The translations under genes were made by a program, and so were the position numbers. Positions 21,947-32,753 of a stretch of 64,000 nucleotides of DNA are shown in pieces. Numbering within the stretch: position 1 is the first letter of the stretch; each line of letters begins with the position of its first letter. The stretch is from NCBI GenBank assembly GCA_002104935.1, contig MCGT01000006.1, positions 620,001-684,000 of the forward strand, written 5' to 3'. This DNA is from Hesseltinella vesiculosa (Eukaryota; Mucoromycota; Mucoromycetes; Mucorales; Cunninghamellaceae). The notes under the pieces are model-generated. The model made no database searches. It was not told where the DNA came from and was given only the letters and a program-made list of their open reading frames with translations.

Positions 21947-24470
21947 CTACAGTTCAGCCAGGATGGTGGTCAGGTACTTTGCCAGCCGAGGTCGCTGCAT
22001 AGCCAACGATGCAAGACTGTCTTCATAAGATGGAAAGAGATGGTTGAATCGCCCGTCCCAGGCAATGTTGCGTAGGATCAAGGCTGCAGTCAGAGGCACA
22101 CCATCAGCATCCGAAGCATCCACAAGCATCTTGTCTAGAGAAAACTTGACTGTGCTTTTGCTGCTATGCTTGGTACGATGGGCTGCGGTTGCGTGTGTCT
22201 TGACATGGTGCTGCAGTACATCAAGAGAGTCGAAATCGCGTCGAGGGCAGTGCTTCCATTGGCAGTGAAAGGGGCCATGGCCGGAGGACAAGTGCGTTTG
22301 CGTCAAGTGGTCCCATCGTTTGTCGAGGTCAGGGAACTTTTCTTGGCAGTTGTCCCAGCTGCACAGGGTTTCTAATGGACAGAGACATTCGTCACGGTGA
22401 TGTTCTCCTGCACGTGCCCTGCTATCTCTGCCACCGTTTACCTTCATCTTCGGGCCTGGGGGCCACCTTGATGTGAAGCAAGGAAAGATCCATCCATGAG
22501 CTGCCTGCATTGATTTGCTGATCGAGGTCACGAGGCTGGGGAAAGGCGACGCGAAGCACAGTTGAGAATTCTTGAACATTAAAAGGTGAGGCGTCCTTGA
22601 AGCGGTCTTGATAGTTTAGGTAGATGTCTTTGAACGAGATTTGGTCATCGTCACCACCTTTTGCGTATGCCTGTTTCAGCCTGTTGGTTGGAAGGAAGAA
22701 GGGTAAGCAAGCCATCCACTTTTTTTTTTTTTTCGCGGACAAAAGAAAGGGTCTTACCAGCCGAGACAGCGATAGGGCTCCTCCAGGCTTTCGTATTCTT
22801 GCAAATCGGGAATGACTTGATAGTAGGCATGGTCAAGGGAGGCTTGGAGCTGAGCCTTGGGAATGCCATGGATCGCGTCATTGAGGCGAGCGGCCGGAGC
22901 AATGGGCGATTTGTAGGAGAGATAGCCAACAAGCAGGCCGATCAGGTTACCAGGGTATTCGTGCAGGAGTTTTCCTAGCCAGTCGCGGCTGCTGCGGAGG
23001 CTGGAGTACTGATAGACATACTCCAGTGTCGAAGCCGTCAGTTCTTCGTCATCGATCATGAGCAGTTCGAACAGGCGGTCAAACAGGTCGGGACGTTTTG
23101 CAGACAGGATGACATGTTCGTTGGGCTCGGGCACAGCCATGCGTGTGAGGGCGCGGAGGCCGCTCAGGATGGAACAGCGGTCGTGACTGAAGATGAGAGC
23201 GGTCATGGCGTTCAGGAACGGGTCATGGGTGTCGTGGAGGATGATCAGCGGTGACAGGTTTTCCAGAATGTCCAATGCATTGCGCATCAGTTCGCCAAGG
23301 GCGGATGCTGGATCGAGACGGGTGACGCTGGCGACCAAGTACGTGCACATCTGCTGATGGTGCATGATATGACGGATACTAGCTTCCTGGAACGACAGGT
23401 TGCGCAGGACATGGAACACTTGCAGCACCCGCTCCAGCTGGAGCTTGTCTGGCTGGTCATTGAAGAGATCCATCGAGGACGTGGCCAGGGCGGAATCGTC
23501 TGTGAGCGAGAACACGTGGTGGTCAAAAAAGGGCTTAACAAAGGGTGCCATGTCATCTAGCAAGCTTGGGGTGTGATCCAGGGTGAAATTTTCCGACATG
23601 AACGTCACCTTGATCAGAGTGTTGAAAGCCCAGTCCACTTCATTGGGCAGCGACGAACGCAAGGCAAGACAAACGCGGCTTCTGAACTCGGCATCGATGA
23701 AATCTTTTGCACGTCAAAAATCATATCAGTTCAAATCAGTGATATGTCCTAGGAAACGGTCCTTGGGCCTTACTTGGGGTCCCTAGCAGCGCCAATCCTA
23801 GACTTCTTTGCTGCTGGACGGATTGGTGTTGTTGGATATAGGTAGGCTTTTGGTCGGGGTACTTGAGGGCTAGAGAGAAAGCAAGATAAAATAAAGGTAA
23901 GATTGGCTACCGATGACATGACAGGTTGGGCTTGCCTGTTGCAAAATCACGCAAGACACTTGGCTTGTCATTTTGATCGAGACGCTCCAGGGTCATGCTC
24001 TTTTCGAATGGGGCCTGCCAGAGAAGGATGAGATTGCATTGTCTTGCTACTCAGAGCACAATGGTTACTTACGAGGTACTTGGTATAAACAGATTGGATC
24101 TGTTCGCATTGATGCTGTGGTAGTTGGAGATCATTGCAAACCTGTGGCCACTGCTGGGTGGATTCTACCTGTGATTGAAGAGAAGGGTGAGGTTATCAAA
24201 GGCAAGCATGAGAGCATTGTGTGTTACCTGTGAAGAGCCGCCCAGTGACTTGACGATGTTATATAGTGTATGGAGATCTACTGGTCGACCGTCGACATGA
24301 GGATATGTATTCAAATCCGATCTAAGGTGGCGAAATCAATATTTTTTTTTTATCAAGATGGTCCATTCCATGGCTCTTTTCAAGATATTTCATTACCCAT
24401 GATCTAAGTGGTATTGCTGTAAGCAGGAAAGAAAGTCAGATGCAGCAGCATGGGCTGTGGCAGACACCAT
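21947..24470 (-). CDS. RSC9: RSC9/ARID2-like chromatin remodeller subunit
   Basis: This is a subunit of the RSC/PBAF-type SWI/SNF remodeller. Eight exons (24470-24397, 24321-24228, 24168-24073, 24014-23936, 23869-23774, 23703-22758, 22680-22442, 22371-21947) join to 682 residues. Residues about 1-95 form an ARID: FLSCLQQYHLDHG, YPHVDGRPVDLHTLYNIVKS, LGGSSQ, WPQVCNDL, YTKYLAPFEKS. A helical ARM-like middle follows (ILENLSPLIILHDTHDPFLN and similar), then an RFX-like segment (LKQAYAKGGDDDQISFKDIY ... LRVAFPQPRD). Two C2H2 fingers follow (LCSWDNCQEKFPDLDKRWDH; FHCQWKHC...HHVKTH). ARID, ARM-like repeats, RFX-like domain and zinc fingers in this order match ARID2/RSC9. The intron after exon 4 begins with GC (ACAG|GCAAGC), a second GC-AG intron in the window. 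Confidence 0.85.
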
Positions 24471-24606
24471 AATGTAAATCGATTGAAGAAGTGAAGAAAA
24501 AGAAATGAAAAAAAAAAAAAAATGGCGCGCTCCCGCCCTCCAGATTTCTTTTGCTTGTCGCTTTTTTTTTTTTTTTTTTTTTTGCTTTCAATATTTTATT
24601 GCAAAG

Positions 24607-26531
24607 CTACAGTTTCAAATGAAAAAAGGGATGTTTCAAAGCTTCTCGAGCAGAGATGCGATCGCCTGGCTCATACGCAAGCATTTTGACCAAAAGGTCC
24701 AGAAAGAGCAGCTGAGTGGACGTCGGTGGTGAGCTGATGGCAATCAAGCTCTGTTGGACCAAAAAAAAAAAAAAAAAAAAAAGGTCAGCATCCACACAGT
24801 AAAAAACAGGACATTCGGTTTACCGTTAGCAGGCGCAAGGACTTGACATATTTTTGACTCTGGGGGGTGGTTTTGTCAATGGGATAGCGAAGTTTGTTAT
24901 CTTTAAAGTAGGATTGGCCACGCGCACTAAAGTCAGGAAGATGGGGATGAGTTTGCGCTAGGTCATGCACTAAGATACTTACATGGATTGATGAATCAGT
25001 GACGGCGGAAACTTCCCAAGCACAACGTTCATCATAGCAAGATGCTCCAGGTCATCGTGTGTTTGAAACAAGGCGTCCCCCGTAAATAATTCAACAAGGA
25101 TGCACCCAATGGACCAGATGTCGCATGGATAGGACCAGCCCGTTCCTGTAAAAAGGAAGGCTGAGGTTAGAGATTGTCAAACACCTCTTTCCCTTGGCCC
25201 TGCCTAGAATGATTTCAGGAGCTCGATAGTGTCTTGTAGAGACAACGGGAGAATGGTGATCTTTTTCAAAGGTTGCCGCACCAAAGTCGATCAGTCGAAT
25301 GTCTGTCTGCTTCAGGGTAAGAAAGGGGGAATCACTTGCACGTTTGCTAGGCTGATGTAGAATAAAAGTAAGAGCTCATGGCCGTTTCGATTCCCTCTCA
25401 CTTGCATGTGCTACGGTTTCATGATTGACAAGGAGGATGTTTTCTGGTTTGAGGTCGGTATGAATCAACTTCAAGCTGTGGACAACTAAAGATCCGGTCA
25501 GATGCGATGAGAGCTTCTCAGTCAACTTACAGGCGATACTGCTGAGGAGCTGTTTTGCAAATTGCTGGATATGTGCCAGTGGGAAGGGCTTGAAATGATT
25601 TTGCTTCAGGAAATCAAAGATGGATTTGCCAAGTAGCTCAAACACCATACATACATGATTTTCATGTTCAAACCATTCCCGTAAATGGATGCATTTGCTG
25701 AACAACAGGAGAGTGAGCGTCTTGTCAGTGATCGACAAGTCAGCTTACTTTAAATTCAGAGGATCGTGCTGCTTCAAGGCATTCAGGACCCGGATTTCCA
25801 CGTTGCTTGCATCTCGGTATTTTTGAATGGATCGGATAATCTTGATGGCACAGTGAGTGTGTCGGACTCGATCATAACATTCAACCACCTTTCCATAGGT
25901 TCCTTGGCCAAGCAGCCGAAGCATCATGTCTAAATCAAGACAATTTAGGAAAGGCCGCCATTTTTTTTTTTTTTTGCACTCCTCTTACATCGCTTGGTCA
26001 GCAGGCAGTTGGGCTTAATAATGTAGTAGCCATCCTTGTCATCTGGACATGGCTATCAAAAAAAAAAAAAAAAAGAGGGAACCAATCCATGAGAAACCAA
26101 CAGGGAATGGCCCCCAAACTTACAAGGAAGGGCGCGGGGCGGCCAGAAGGGGTATCTAATGGTTTGGTGGCGTCTGTACCTTTACCAATAAGAAATGAGA
26201 TCATCATGGGATTCTCCTTTTTCCGCCTACCTGGCTGTTTCCTTTTTTTTGGTGAGGCAATGGTAATGGAAGCGAAGGTATCGTTGTAGCCCCGCTTTCC
26301 TTTTCTTGACCGAGTAGAAGCAAAGGGAGGTAGGTGAAGGTCTTCCACAGGTTTCATTGGCGGCGGCGGTGTGGGTGAGTCCTCGATCACGATCACTTCC
26401 TTATTATAAAACTCCGTTCGCCAACCTGGTTTGCTAGCCATCGTCGACATATCTAAAACAATCGTGGGTTTGGCTTGTTTGTGTTTCCCCTTTTTGTCGC
26501 CTTCGGCTCTTTTTCTCTTTGTTCTTGCCAT
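24607..26531 (-). CDS. LAMMER/CLK dual-specificity protein kinase
   Basis: This kinase of the CLK/Kns1/Lkh1 family phosphorylates SR-type splicing factors and other targets. The first exon (from ATG 26531) encodes a basic N-terminus ([29 protein letters not shown]). The kinase core is then spread over many short exons. Subdomain landmarks: [13 protein letters not shown] (25920-25870), [58 protein letters not shown] (HTDLKPEN rather than HRD is a LAMMER trait), [27 protein letters not shown], and the family signature EHLAMM near 25040. The C-terminus ends [20 protein letters not shown], stop at 24607. Coding T runs are present in several introns. The exact exon ends were not all worked out. 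Confidence 0.93.
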
Positions 26532-27312
26532 CTCGCATTCCTTTGCTCTTCCACATCACCCTGTGTTTTCTTGTCTCATGTTGACAAGATTAACACGCTT
26601 TCATTTTGCCGCCATGACCCTTTACGCCTCACCAGCCTTCCTACCTGGTTTTTTTATCGCTTACTGATTCACCCCTCTTTCTTTTGCCATTTTCTTTTTG
26701 CATCTCTGCCAGCCTATTCGTACCTGTGTTTCAATGGACCAAGGGATGGGTTCACTGCAGCTGATGGAGGTCGGTGAGAGAGTAGAAAGTAGGAATCCAA
26801 CTGCTGGATCTTTTTGAAAATAAAAAGAGAGAAGAAAAAGGCACAGAGTTGGACACCCTTTTTTTTTTTTTTTTTTACCCAAAAAAAATCCCGCTGCTTC
26901 ACAATCCGTTCAAGCAGTGGGCTGGAAAATGGCGCTTACCCTGTTCATCCACCCATTTTGCTGATCATCCTCTTTTGTCTCACTTAACAATTGCGTCAAG
27001 CATACTACAGTGTTACCGGATGACTGTTTCTTTGTCAATACCCCATTTCCTAACCAGTCCCACACATAGCCACCCCTTCTCGCTTTTTTAAACCTTCCTC
27101 AGTGTACACGTGAGTAAAATTTAACAATCACTTCCTTTTTTTGGTCTCTCTCTTTTTTTTCTTTATTCTCTTTTCTTCACCTTTTTTTTCTTTTTTTTTT
27201 GTTTTCTCCAAGTTTACACCGACTACGTTTTCGGTAGGGTTTCTTTTGCCCCTCTTCTTATTTATTATCTTTCTTAACAATTATCTATTCAACAATTAAA
27301 GGTGTCAGTATA
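26532..27312. promoter_or_regulatory. divergent upstream region of the kinase and the resolvase-like gene
   Basis: This is pyrimidine-rich DNA (C/T-rich on the plus strand) with T17 at 26859-26876. Small frames here have no family features. The last 150 bp is strongly T-rich (27130-27210). Confidence 0.35.
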
Positions 27313-27892
27313 ATGTTTAAGGGATCGCCCCGCAACAAGGCGCCTGAAGGGCTGAAAGAGTCTATAGTGTGTTTGCAAGACACCTAACCAAGATGGCCCT
27401 ATTGAAGGAAGAAGGATATACTCTTGTCGGATATGCACGCAAGTCCCTGGGAAATGGAGCCAATCGAATTGAAAACCTAGTGGATATGGCAAACAACTTA
27501 AGAACCCGATCCTCTGCTGATCTCGTGTACATCTCGTATTCCTCACAAGCACGCACTCCCCTTGAACAACGTGACGTGAAAGGCAAGCAGACTGCGTTAA
27601 TTGGCGTTGATGGCACCACAATGGACCTGCTCCACATGCTCAATTCGACACCGAAAAAAGTATCCCTGGTAACAATCGACTTTGCAGGACTCTCGACCAA
27701 TGTCGAAGATATACAAAAAGTTCTATGCAAATACACTTCTCTAAGCATGCTGGCCATCGATTGCATTCCTTTGACAACACGGTCAAATATATTGATGTCG
27801 CTGCAGCCATTGAAACACCAGCATTACTTGCTCCGTTCCAGCAATGTCGAACGTCCCCACGTCAACGATCAAAGATATTTGCCCACCAATAG
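27313..27892 (+). pseudogene. serine-recombinase-like ('GYARKS') gene, apparently frameshifted
   Basis: The readable core (27393-27770) encodes ALLKEEGYTLVGYARKS, then IENLVDMANNLRTRSSADLVYISY, LLHMLNSTPKKVSLVTIDFAGL and a helix VEDIQKVLCKY. The Gly-Tyr-Ala-Arg-Lys-Ser start followed by an alpha/beta Rossmann-like pattern resembles the N-terminal catalytic domain of serine recombinases (Y-x-R-x-S), and I recall similar uncharacterised proteins in mucoralean genomes. An in-frame leader from ATG 27313 (MFKGSPRNKAPEGLKESIV) fits upstream but is one base out of frame at about 27385. After about 27770 the more protein-like reading (DVAAAIETPALLAPFQ, stop at 27890-27892) lies in another frame. Two shifts suggest a dead copy. 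Function is unknown; recombinase activity is not shown. Confidence 0.45.
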
Positions 27893-28523
27893 CTCAAAGC
27901 CACAGCTACTATTCCGCTTTTTTTTTCGCCATACCTTGTCTGTTACTTGAATAAAAAGCACCATAAGCATCGCTTACCATTCTTGTCTGTGAAAAAAAGA
28001 AAATTCACTCCCCGCGCCTTTGAACAACTGTCAATCAACACCAGCATATCCCAGCTGGCCTGTCTTTACAATAAAATATATCAGGTTTCAATGCAAGTGC
28101 AATCGCCAATGCGCGCATCGTTGCTTCTCCCTCCCCTGGTAGTGCCTCCCAATTGTTGCAAACGCATCTTTGGAGACACCACCGCTTTCAGCAATGGGAA
28201 ACTGTGATTAAAAAAGTCAAGCCTGTGCACCATCCGTAACTCACCAAGTGCCCACAAACCCAAGTAAAGCGGTCTTTTTCTTTTTTTTTTTTCATGGCAA
28301 GAAGAGCCCAAGATCTGGATTGGATGCCACGGTGGTTCAGCCGGTATAAAAGACTTTGCAAGGCAAGACATGCATCTGTGTCTCGCAGCAGCAACGTGTG
28401 GTAAGCAAGGCGCTGGGATTGAAAAAGAAGGGATGGGCGTCTGGCATTTCGTGAATCCCCTATCTCCTTTTCCACCCTTCCTTGTTCTTTTAATGCAATA
28501 AGATCGATGGCTAGCGATAAAGA
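27893..28523. other. intergenic, nothing recognised
   Basis: This lies between the resolvase-like gene and the 3' end of the methyltransferase gene. The reverse-strand frames at 28081-28475 have no recognisable features. A T15-like run lies at 28268-28291. Confidence 0.35.
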
Positions 28524-29485
28524 CTATTCAGAGGCTGGCTTCAACATGTACCTGGAAAGATAAAAATAGAATGAGGACCTCTGACCTTTTTGTTAAAAAT
28601 AATAAACAAGTAACGAACATGCGGACAGGGAATAAACCTGGCGGAAATCCATCTTGTGTTTGTTCCTTGAGGACCTGGAGCCCAGCTTCGGCAAATATCC
28701 GCTTAAGCGCATCGTTTGGTCTAATCAGAAAGTAAAAATTAACGGCTTCAGTACAAAAAAAAAGCACTTGTCTCCCTTACCTTGTCACGCTGCTGTCTTC
28801 TTCATCGATGATATAACCTCGCGTAGAAATATTTTCCTTGACGCCAATCAACCCTCCAGGAGCCAGTCCATCCTTGCATCGCTTAAAAAAGCTCACCAAG
28901 TCATCTGCAGAAAATGTAAGTTTCTTGCTCTCATTCGTCCACCTGCCAGCTTACCATCCGTCAGATGGCCCAAGACCCATTGACACCAAATCAGGTCATA
29001 CTTTGCCTCAGAGGGTGTGAATGATTGCAAGCCTTGACAGAGAACATCCCCTACACGGCCTGCTTCGATTTGTTCCTTCAGATAGGCGTCTTTGGCTTGC
29101 TGGACAAAGCTGGCCTCCTGCTCAACCACGTCCACCTTGTCAAACGGCACCTGGAGTAAAAAGTTCTTGGTCACACGGCCGATCCCAGCTCCACAATCAC
29201 ATGCATACGATGGGCGTAATGTGCCTTGTTCTAATAATGATTGAACAAACGCCAATGACCCTTTGACATCGAGAGGATCCAATTGAGGGAAGCCGCCTAG
29301 CATGCCATTGACAGTGGGCTGGACAGACGTCCAATAGCTCTGCGCTTTGCTGTACCAGTCAGGCTGTTGCATCAACCCGTACTGATCGTTGTTGTCACTC
29401 TCCTAATAAGCATAGCAGGAGCAATAAATAATGAATATCGCGATCCTGATCCTTCACTCTTTGTGTTCCATCTTACTGCTGACAT
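28524..29485 (-). CDS. TAE1: alpha-N-terminal protein methyltransferase (NTMT1/Tae1 type)
   Basis: This enzyme uses S-adenosylmethionine to methylate the N-terminal amine of X-Pro-Lys proteins such as ribosomal proteins. Five exons (29485-29477, 29402-28955, 28904-28781, 28720-28619, 28551-28524) join to 236 residues. Exon 1 is only 9 nt (Met-Ser-Ala). The protein opens with WYSKAQSYWTSVQPTVNGMLGG, the family's N-terminal block, then SAM motif I CDCGAGIGRVTKNFL, VDVVEQEASFVQQAK, FTPSEAKYDLIWCQWVLGHL, and LAPGGLIGVKEN. All are in the order of NTMT1. It is divergent from CCR4 across 550 bp. Confidence 0.93.
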
Positions 29486-30035
29486 GGTCCTGCAGAATGC
29501 AAAAGAAAAAAAAAACTGATATTTTTTTTATTTTCTTCGTCTTGACCTTGTCCAATTTCATAGTCCGATTGTCTCAAAAAAAAAAAAAAACGCATGCCCA
29601 ACAAGAAAAAATTGTTTTTCTTTTCTTTCTTTACATCTCGCTTTTGTTCTTTGACTCTTTGCTTCGTAATTGTAAACGAAACAGAATCCACCTGTTTCTA
29701 TTTTGCCCTAACGCTTTGTTTTTTATACAGTTTAATTCCATCGGTCGACCAGCAATCTTTATTTTTTATTTGTAACTGGTGTGCTTCGTCTCTTTTTTTT
29801 TGTCCCCAGCGCACACTTTTGTTGATTGTACTCTCCCAGTGAAAGCACTCTACACTCTACTTTTATCTCGTTTTTGGTTGTCATCCGTAAATGAGTACAA
29901 AAGAAAAAAAAAGAAGGAAAATGATGAAAACTCATCTTTTTTTTTTTTTTTTTAGCCCTATGCTTCCATTGTCATCTGTCCCAAAGATCGTTAGAACAAG
30001 GAAAAAACACCAACCTATTGCACAACATTAGAAAA
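29486..30035. promoter_or_regulatory. bidirectional promoter NTMT1 / CCR4
   Basis: This is 550 bp between divergent genes. It has many T tracts, including T17 at 29937-29954, and A14 at 29577-29590. No coding signal is seen. Confidence 0.35.
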
Positions 30036-32394
30036 ATGTCCTTTGACCAAGACAAAGACAGCCAGCCCTTGAATGGGTACACTCTACATAATCATCATGC
30101 TTTACAACAACTTTACAACAATCCTCCTGGGATGCATAGTCCCATCAGCGGCGTCATGTCTTCCCCAGGCCACCGCCTTGCCTCCTCCTACCCTCTCTAC
30201 AGCAACTCCACCTCATCCACCTCCACACCCACCAGTACGAATGCCAACCCAAACTACCTTCGCTATCCCTACATGACCTTCCAGCAACAACAACAACAGC
30301 AACAACAGCAGCAGAAGCTTGCGTTGAATGGCCAAGGATATGCTTCGTCGCCCGACATGCTGCCGTCGCTGAATGGCACTCCCGGAAATACAACCCCATC
30401 CACCAATACTGCTGCTTCCACGCCATCGGCCTCTGCTTCACACATGGCAAAGCAACTGTCCTATGCACAGTTGTCTCGACAGTGCTCGTCACCACACCAC
30501 CACGCCCGTGCTGCTGCCCAAGTGGCCCGTAGCGCTCCTACGTCTACATCCGTTACCATCACGGACCCCAACAATCCAGCCAAGTCCTTTGCCAAAGCGA
30601 ACGACCATCGCTCCAGCCCTGCCCAGCGATACCAAGGTGTCCCCGACGCCCCTGGTAACATGTGGTCCATCCTCGACATGGGTGGCATGGGTCTCAAGAA
30701 CATCTCTGTGACTGTATGCTCCTATGACTTCCTCACTACCCTGTACGTCAATCACAATAGCCTGACATTTTTGCCCCCATCCTTGAGCCACCTGTCCAAG
30801 CTTCGCACGCTCGATGCTTCCGGCAACAAGCTTAGCAGCATCCCTCCCGAAATCGGCCTTATGATCAACCTGAAAGAACTACTCCTGTTTGACAATAATC
30901 TCGTCACTGTCCCTCCTGAACTCGGCACTCTCTATCAGCTTGAAACCTTGGGGCTGGAAGGCAACCCTTTACAGCCGGATCTCAGCAACCTCTTGATGAA
31001 GGAAGGCACGCAGGCCGTCATTGTCTCCTTGCGTGAGCATGCTCCTGGTAAGAAACCACCCTAGCCAAACAAGAAGCATTCTCATTCTGTTCCCTCTCCT
31101 ATCGTCATAGTGGGCTTACCTCCCCCATCTCGTCACTGGATCACAGTGGAAAACGACACATCGGATAACGACAAAGGTAAAAGGAGCGGACATGGTCAGA
31201 GCGTAGCCAGGCTGACCCCGCCCACCCTTTGATAGACAAACTCTCGGTCCTTTGTTACAATACCCTTTGCCAAAAATACGCGACGCCTCAGGCGTATGGT
31301 TACACTCCTTCTTGGGCGCTGGCTTGGGACTATCGCAAGGAATTGATCGTCTCCGAGATCTTGAACTGGAATGCCGATGTGGTGTGTCTCCAAGAAGTCG
31401 AAATGTCCCAATACGATGGCTTCATAGGCGACACCCTCAAACAACAAGGCAACTATGAAGGCGTGTTTTTCCCCAAATCAAGAGCAAAAACCATGAATGA
31501 AAAGGAGCGCCAAGTCGTGGATGGCTGCGCCACTTTTTACAAGGCTGACAAGTAAGTGCTGGCGCAAAAAAAAAAAAAAGATCTGACCTCACCTATTTTC
31601 TTTTTTTTCTTTTTTACCTTTCCAACCTCTTTAGGTTCCATCTGGTGGAATATCACTTGCTGGAGTACAATCAAACCGCCTTGAAACGCGATGACTTCAA
31701 ACGGAGCGAGGACGTGTACAACCGTGTCATGACCAAGGATAACATTGCCGTCATGACGATCTTGGAAAACAAGGAAACCTTGCAACGTGTGCTGGTGACG
31801 AATTCTCATATCCATTGGGATCCTGCCTTTGCTGACGTCAAGTTGGTCCAGGTCGGCATGCTGATGGAAGATATGGAACAGTTCGCAAGCAAACACCTCA
31901 AACCGCCAACCAACACCTGCAATGAAGACACCAACCGTAAACCCCCCACCTATGCATCCGTTGCCGACCTGCCTACCGTGATCTGCGGTGACTTCAACAG
32001 CACTCACGAATCTGGCGTGGTCGAATTCTTGTCATCAGGCAACATCCAGCAAGACCATCATGATTTTGGCAACCATGTCTATGGCACGTACACAACCGAG
32101 GGCCTTAGCCACCCGCTGTCGCTCAAGTCGGCCTACGCATCGGGCGATATCCAGTACACCAACTACACACCTACCTTCAAGGGTGTCCTCGACTATATTT
32201 GGTACACCAGCAATACCATTGAATCCCTGTCACTGCTTGGCCCGATCGAAAACCCCTACTTCAAAAAGGTGGTTGGTTTCCCCAACGCCCACTTCCCTTC
32301 CGACCATATCCCCATTGCTGCCGAATTCAAGTTCAGGGCCCCTCGCCCGGAAAAACTGGAGAAACCCAACTTTGGCTTAACCTCTAGACGTTGA
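30036..32394 (+). CDS. CCR4: CCR4 deadenylase of the CCR4-NOT complex
   Basis: This is a poly(A)-specific 3' exonuclease that shortens mRNA tails in the cytoplasm. Four exons (30036-31047, 31111-31176, 31236-31551, 31635-32394) join to 717 residues. The N-terminus is low complexity with eleven consecutive Gln at 83-93. Next comes a leucine-rich-repeat block (LYVNHNSLTFLPPSLSHLSK, LDASGNKLSSIPPEIG, LLLFDNNLVTVPPELG, LGLEGNPL), which in yeast contacts the NOT scaffold. The C-terminal half is an EEP nuclease: KLSVLCYNTLCQKYA, ADVVCLQEVE with the catalytic Glu, TNSHIHWDP, VICGDFNS, and AHFPSDHIPIAAEF with the catalytic Asp-His pair. The start is the first ATG; the TTG upstream is not used. Confidence 0.97.
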
Positions 32395-32753
32395 TATCCC
32401 ATACTTTTTTTTTTTTTATTTTTGTCATTTTTTTGCACCCTTGCCATTCATTGTTTGGTTTTTCTTTTTTCTTTTTTTATTTGTACATGTTTTCTTTTAC
32501 ATTTTTTTTTTTTGGCCCTCCCCTCCCCTTTCCTTGATGACCTCGTATTCCATGTTTTTTTGTTAGATCATCATCCAATCCCAATTAAAACTAAAATTTT
32601 TTATAAATGTTGGCGCGCAGGTTAAGCAAAATAAATTTGATTTCCGACTCCCGCTAACCTAGTCTCCACCTCACGCTTACTATATCTTCAATCTTCAGCA
32701 GGAGTCTATGGTAGCCGCCCCGGAGGAGAAACCTCTCCCCAATCAGGTCGTTT
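32395..32753. other. 3' flank of CCR4, T-rich
   Basis: This holds the CCR4 3' UTR with many T runs (32405-32520). After 32600 the composition changes, probably where transposon-derived DNA begins. No gene is seen. Confidence 0.35.
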
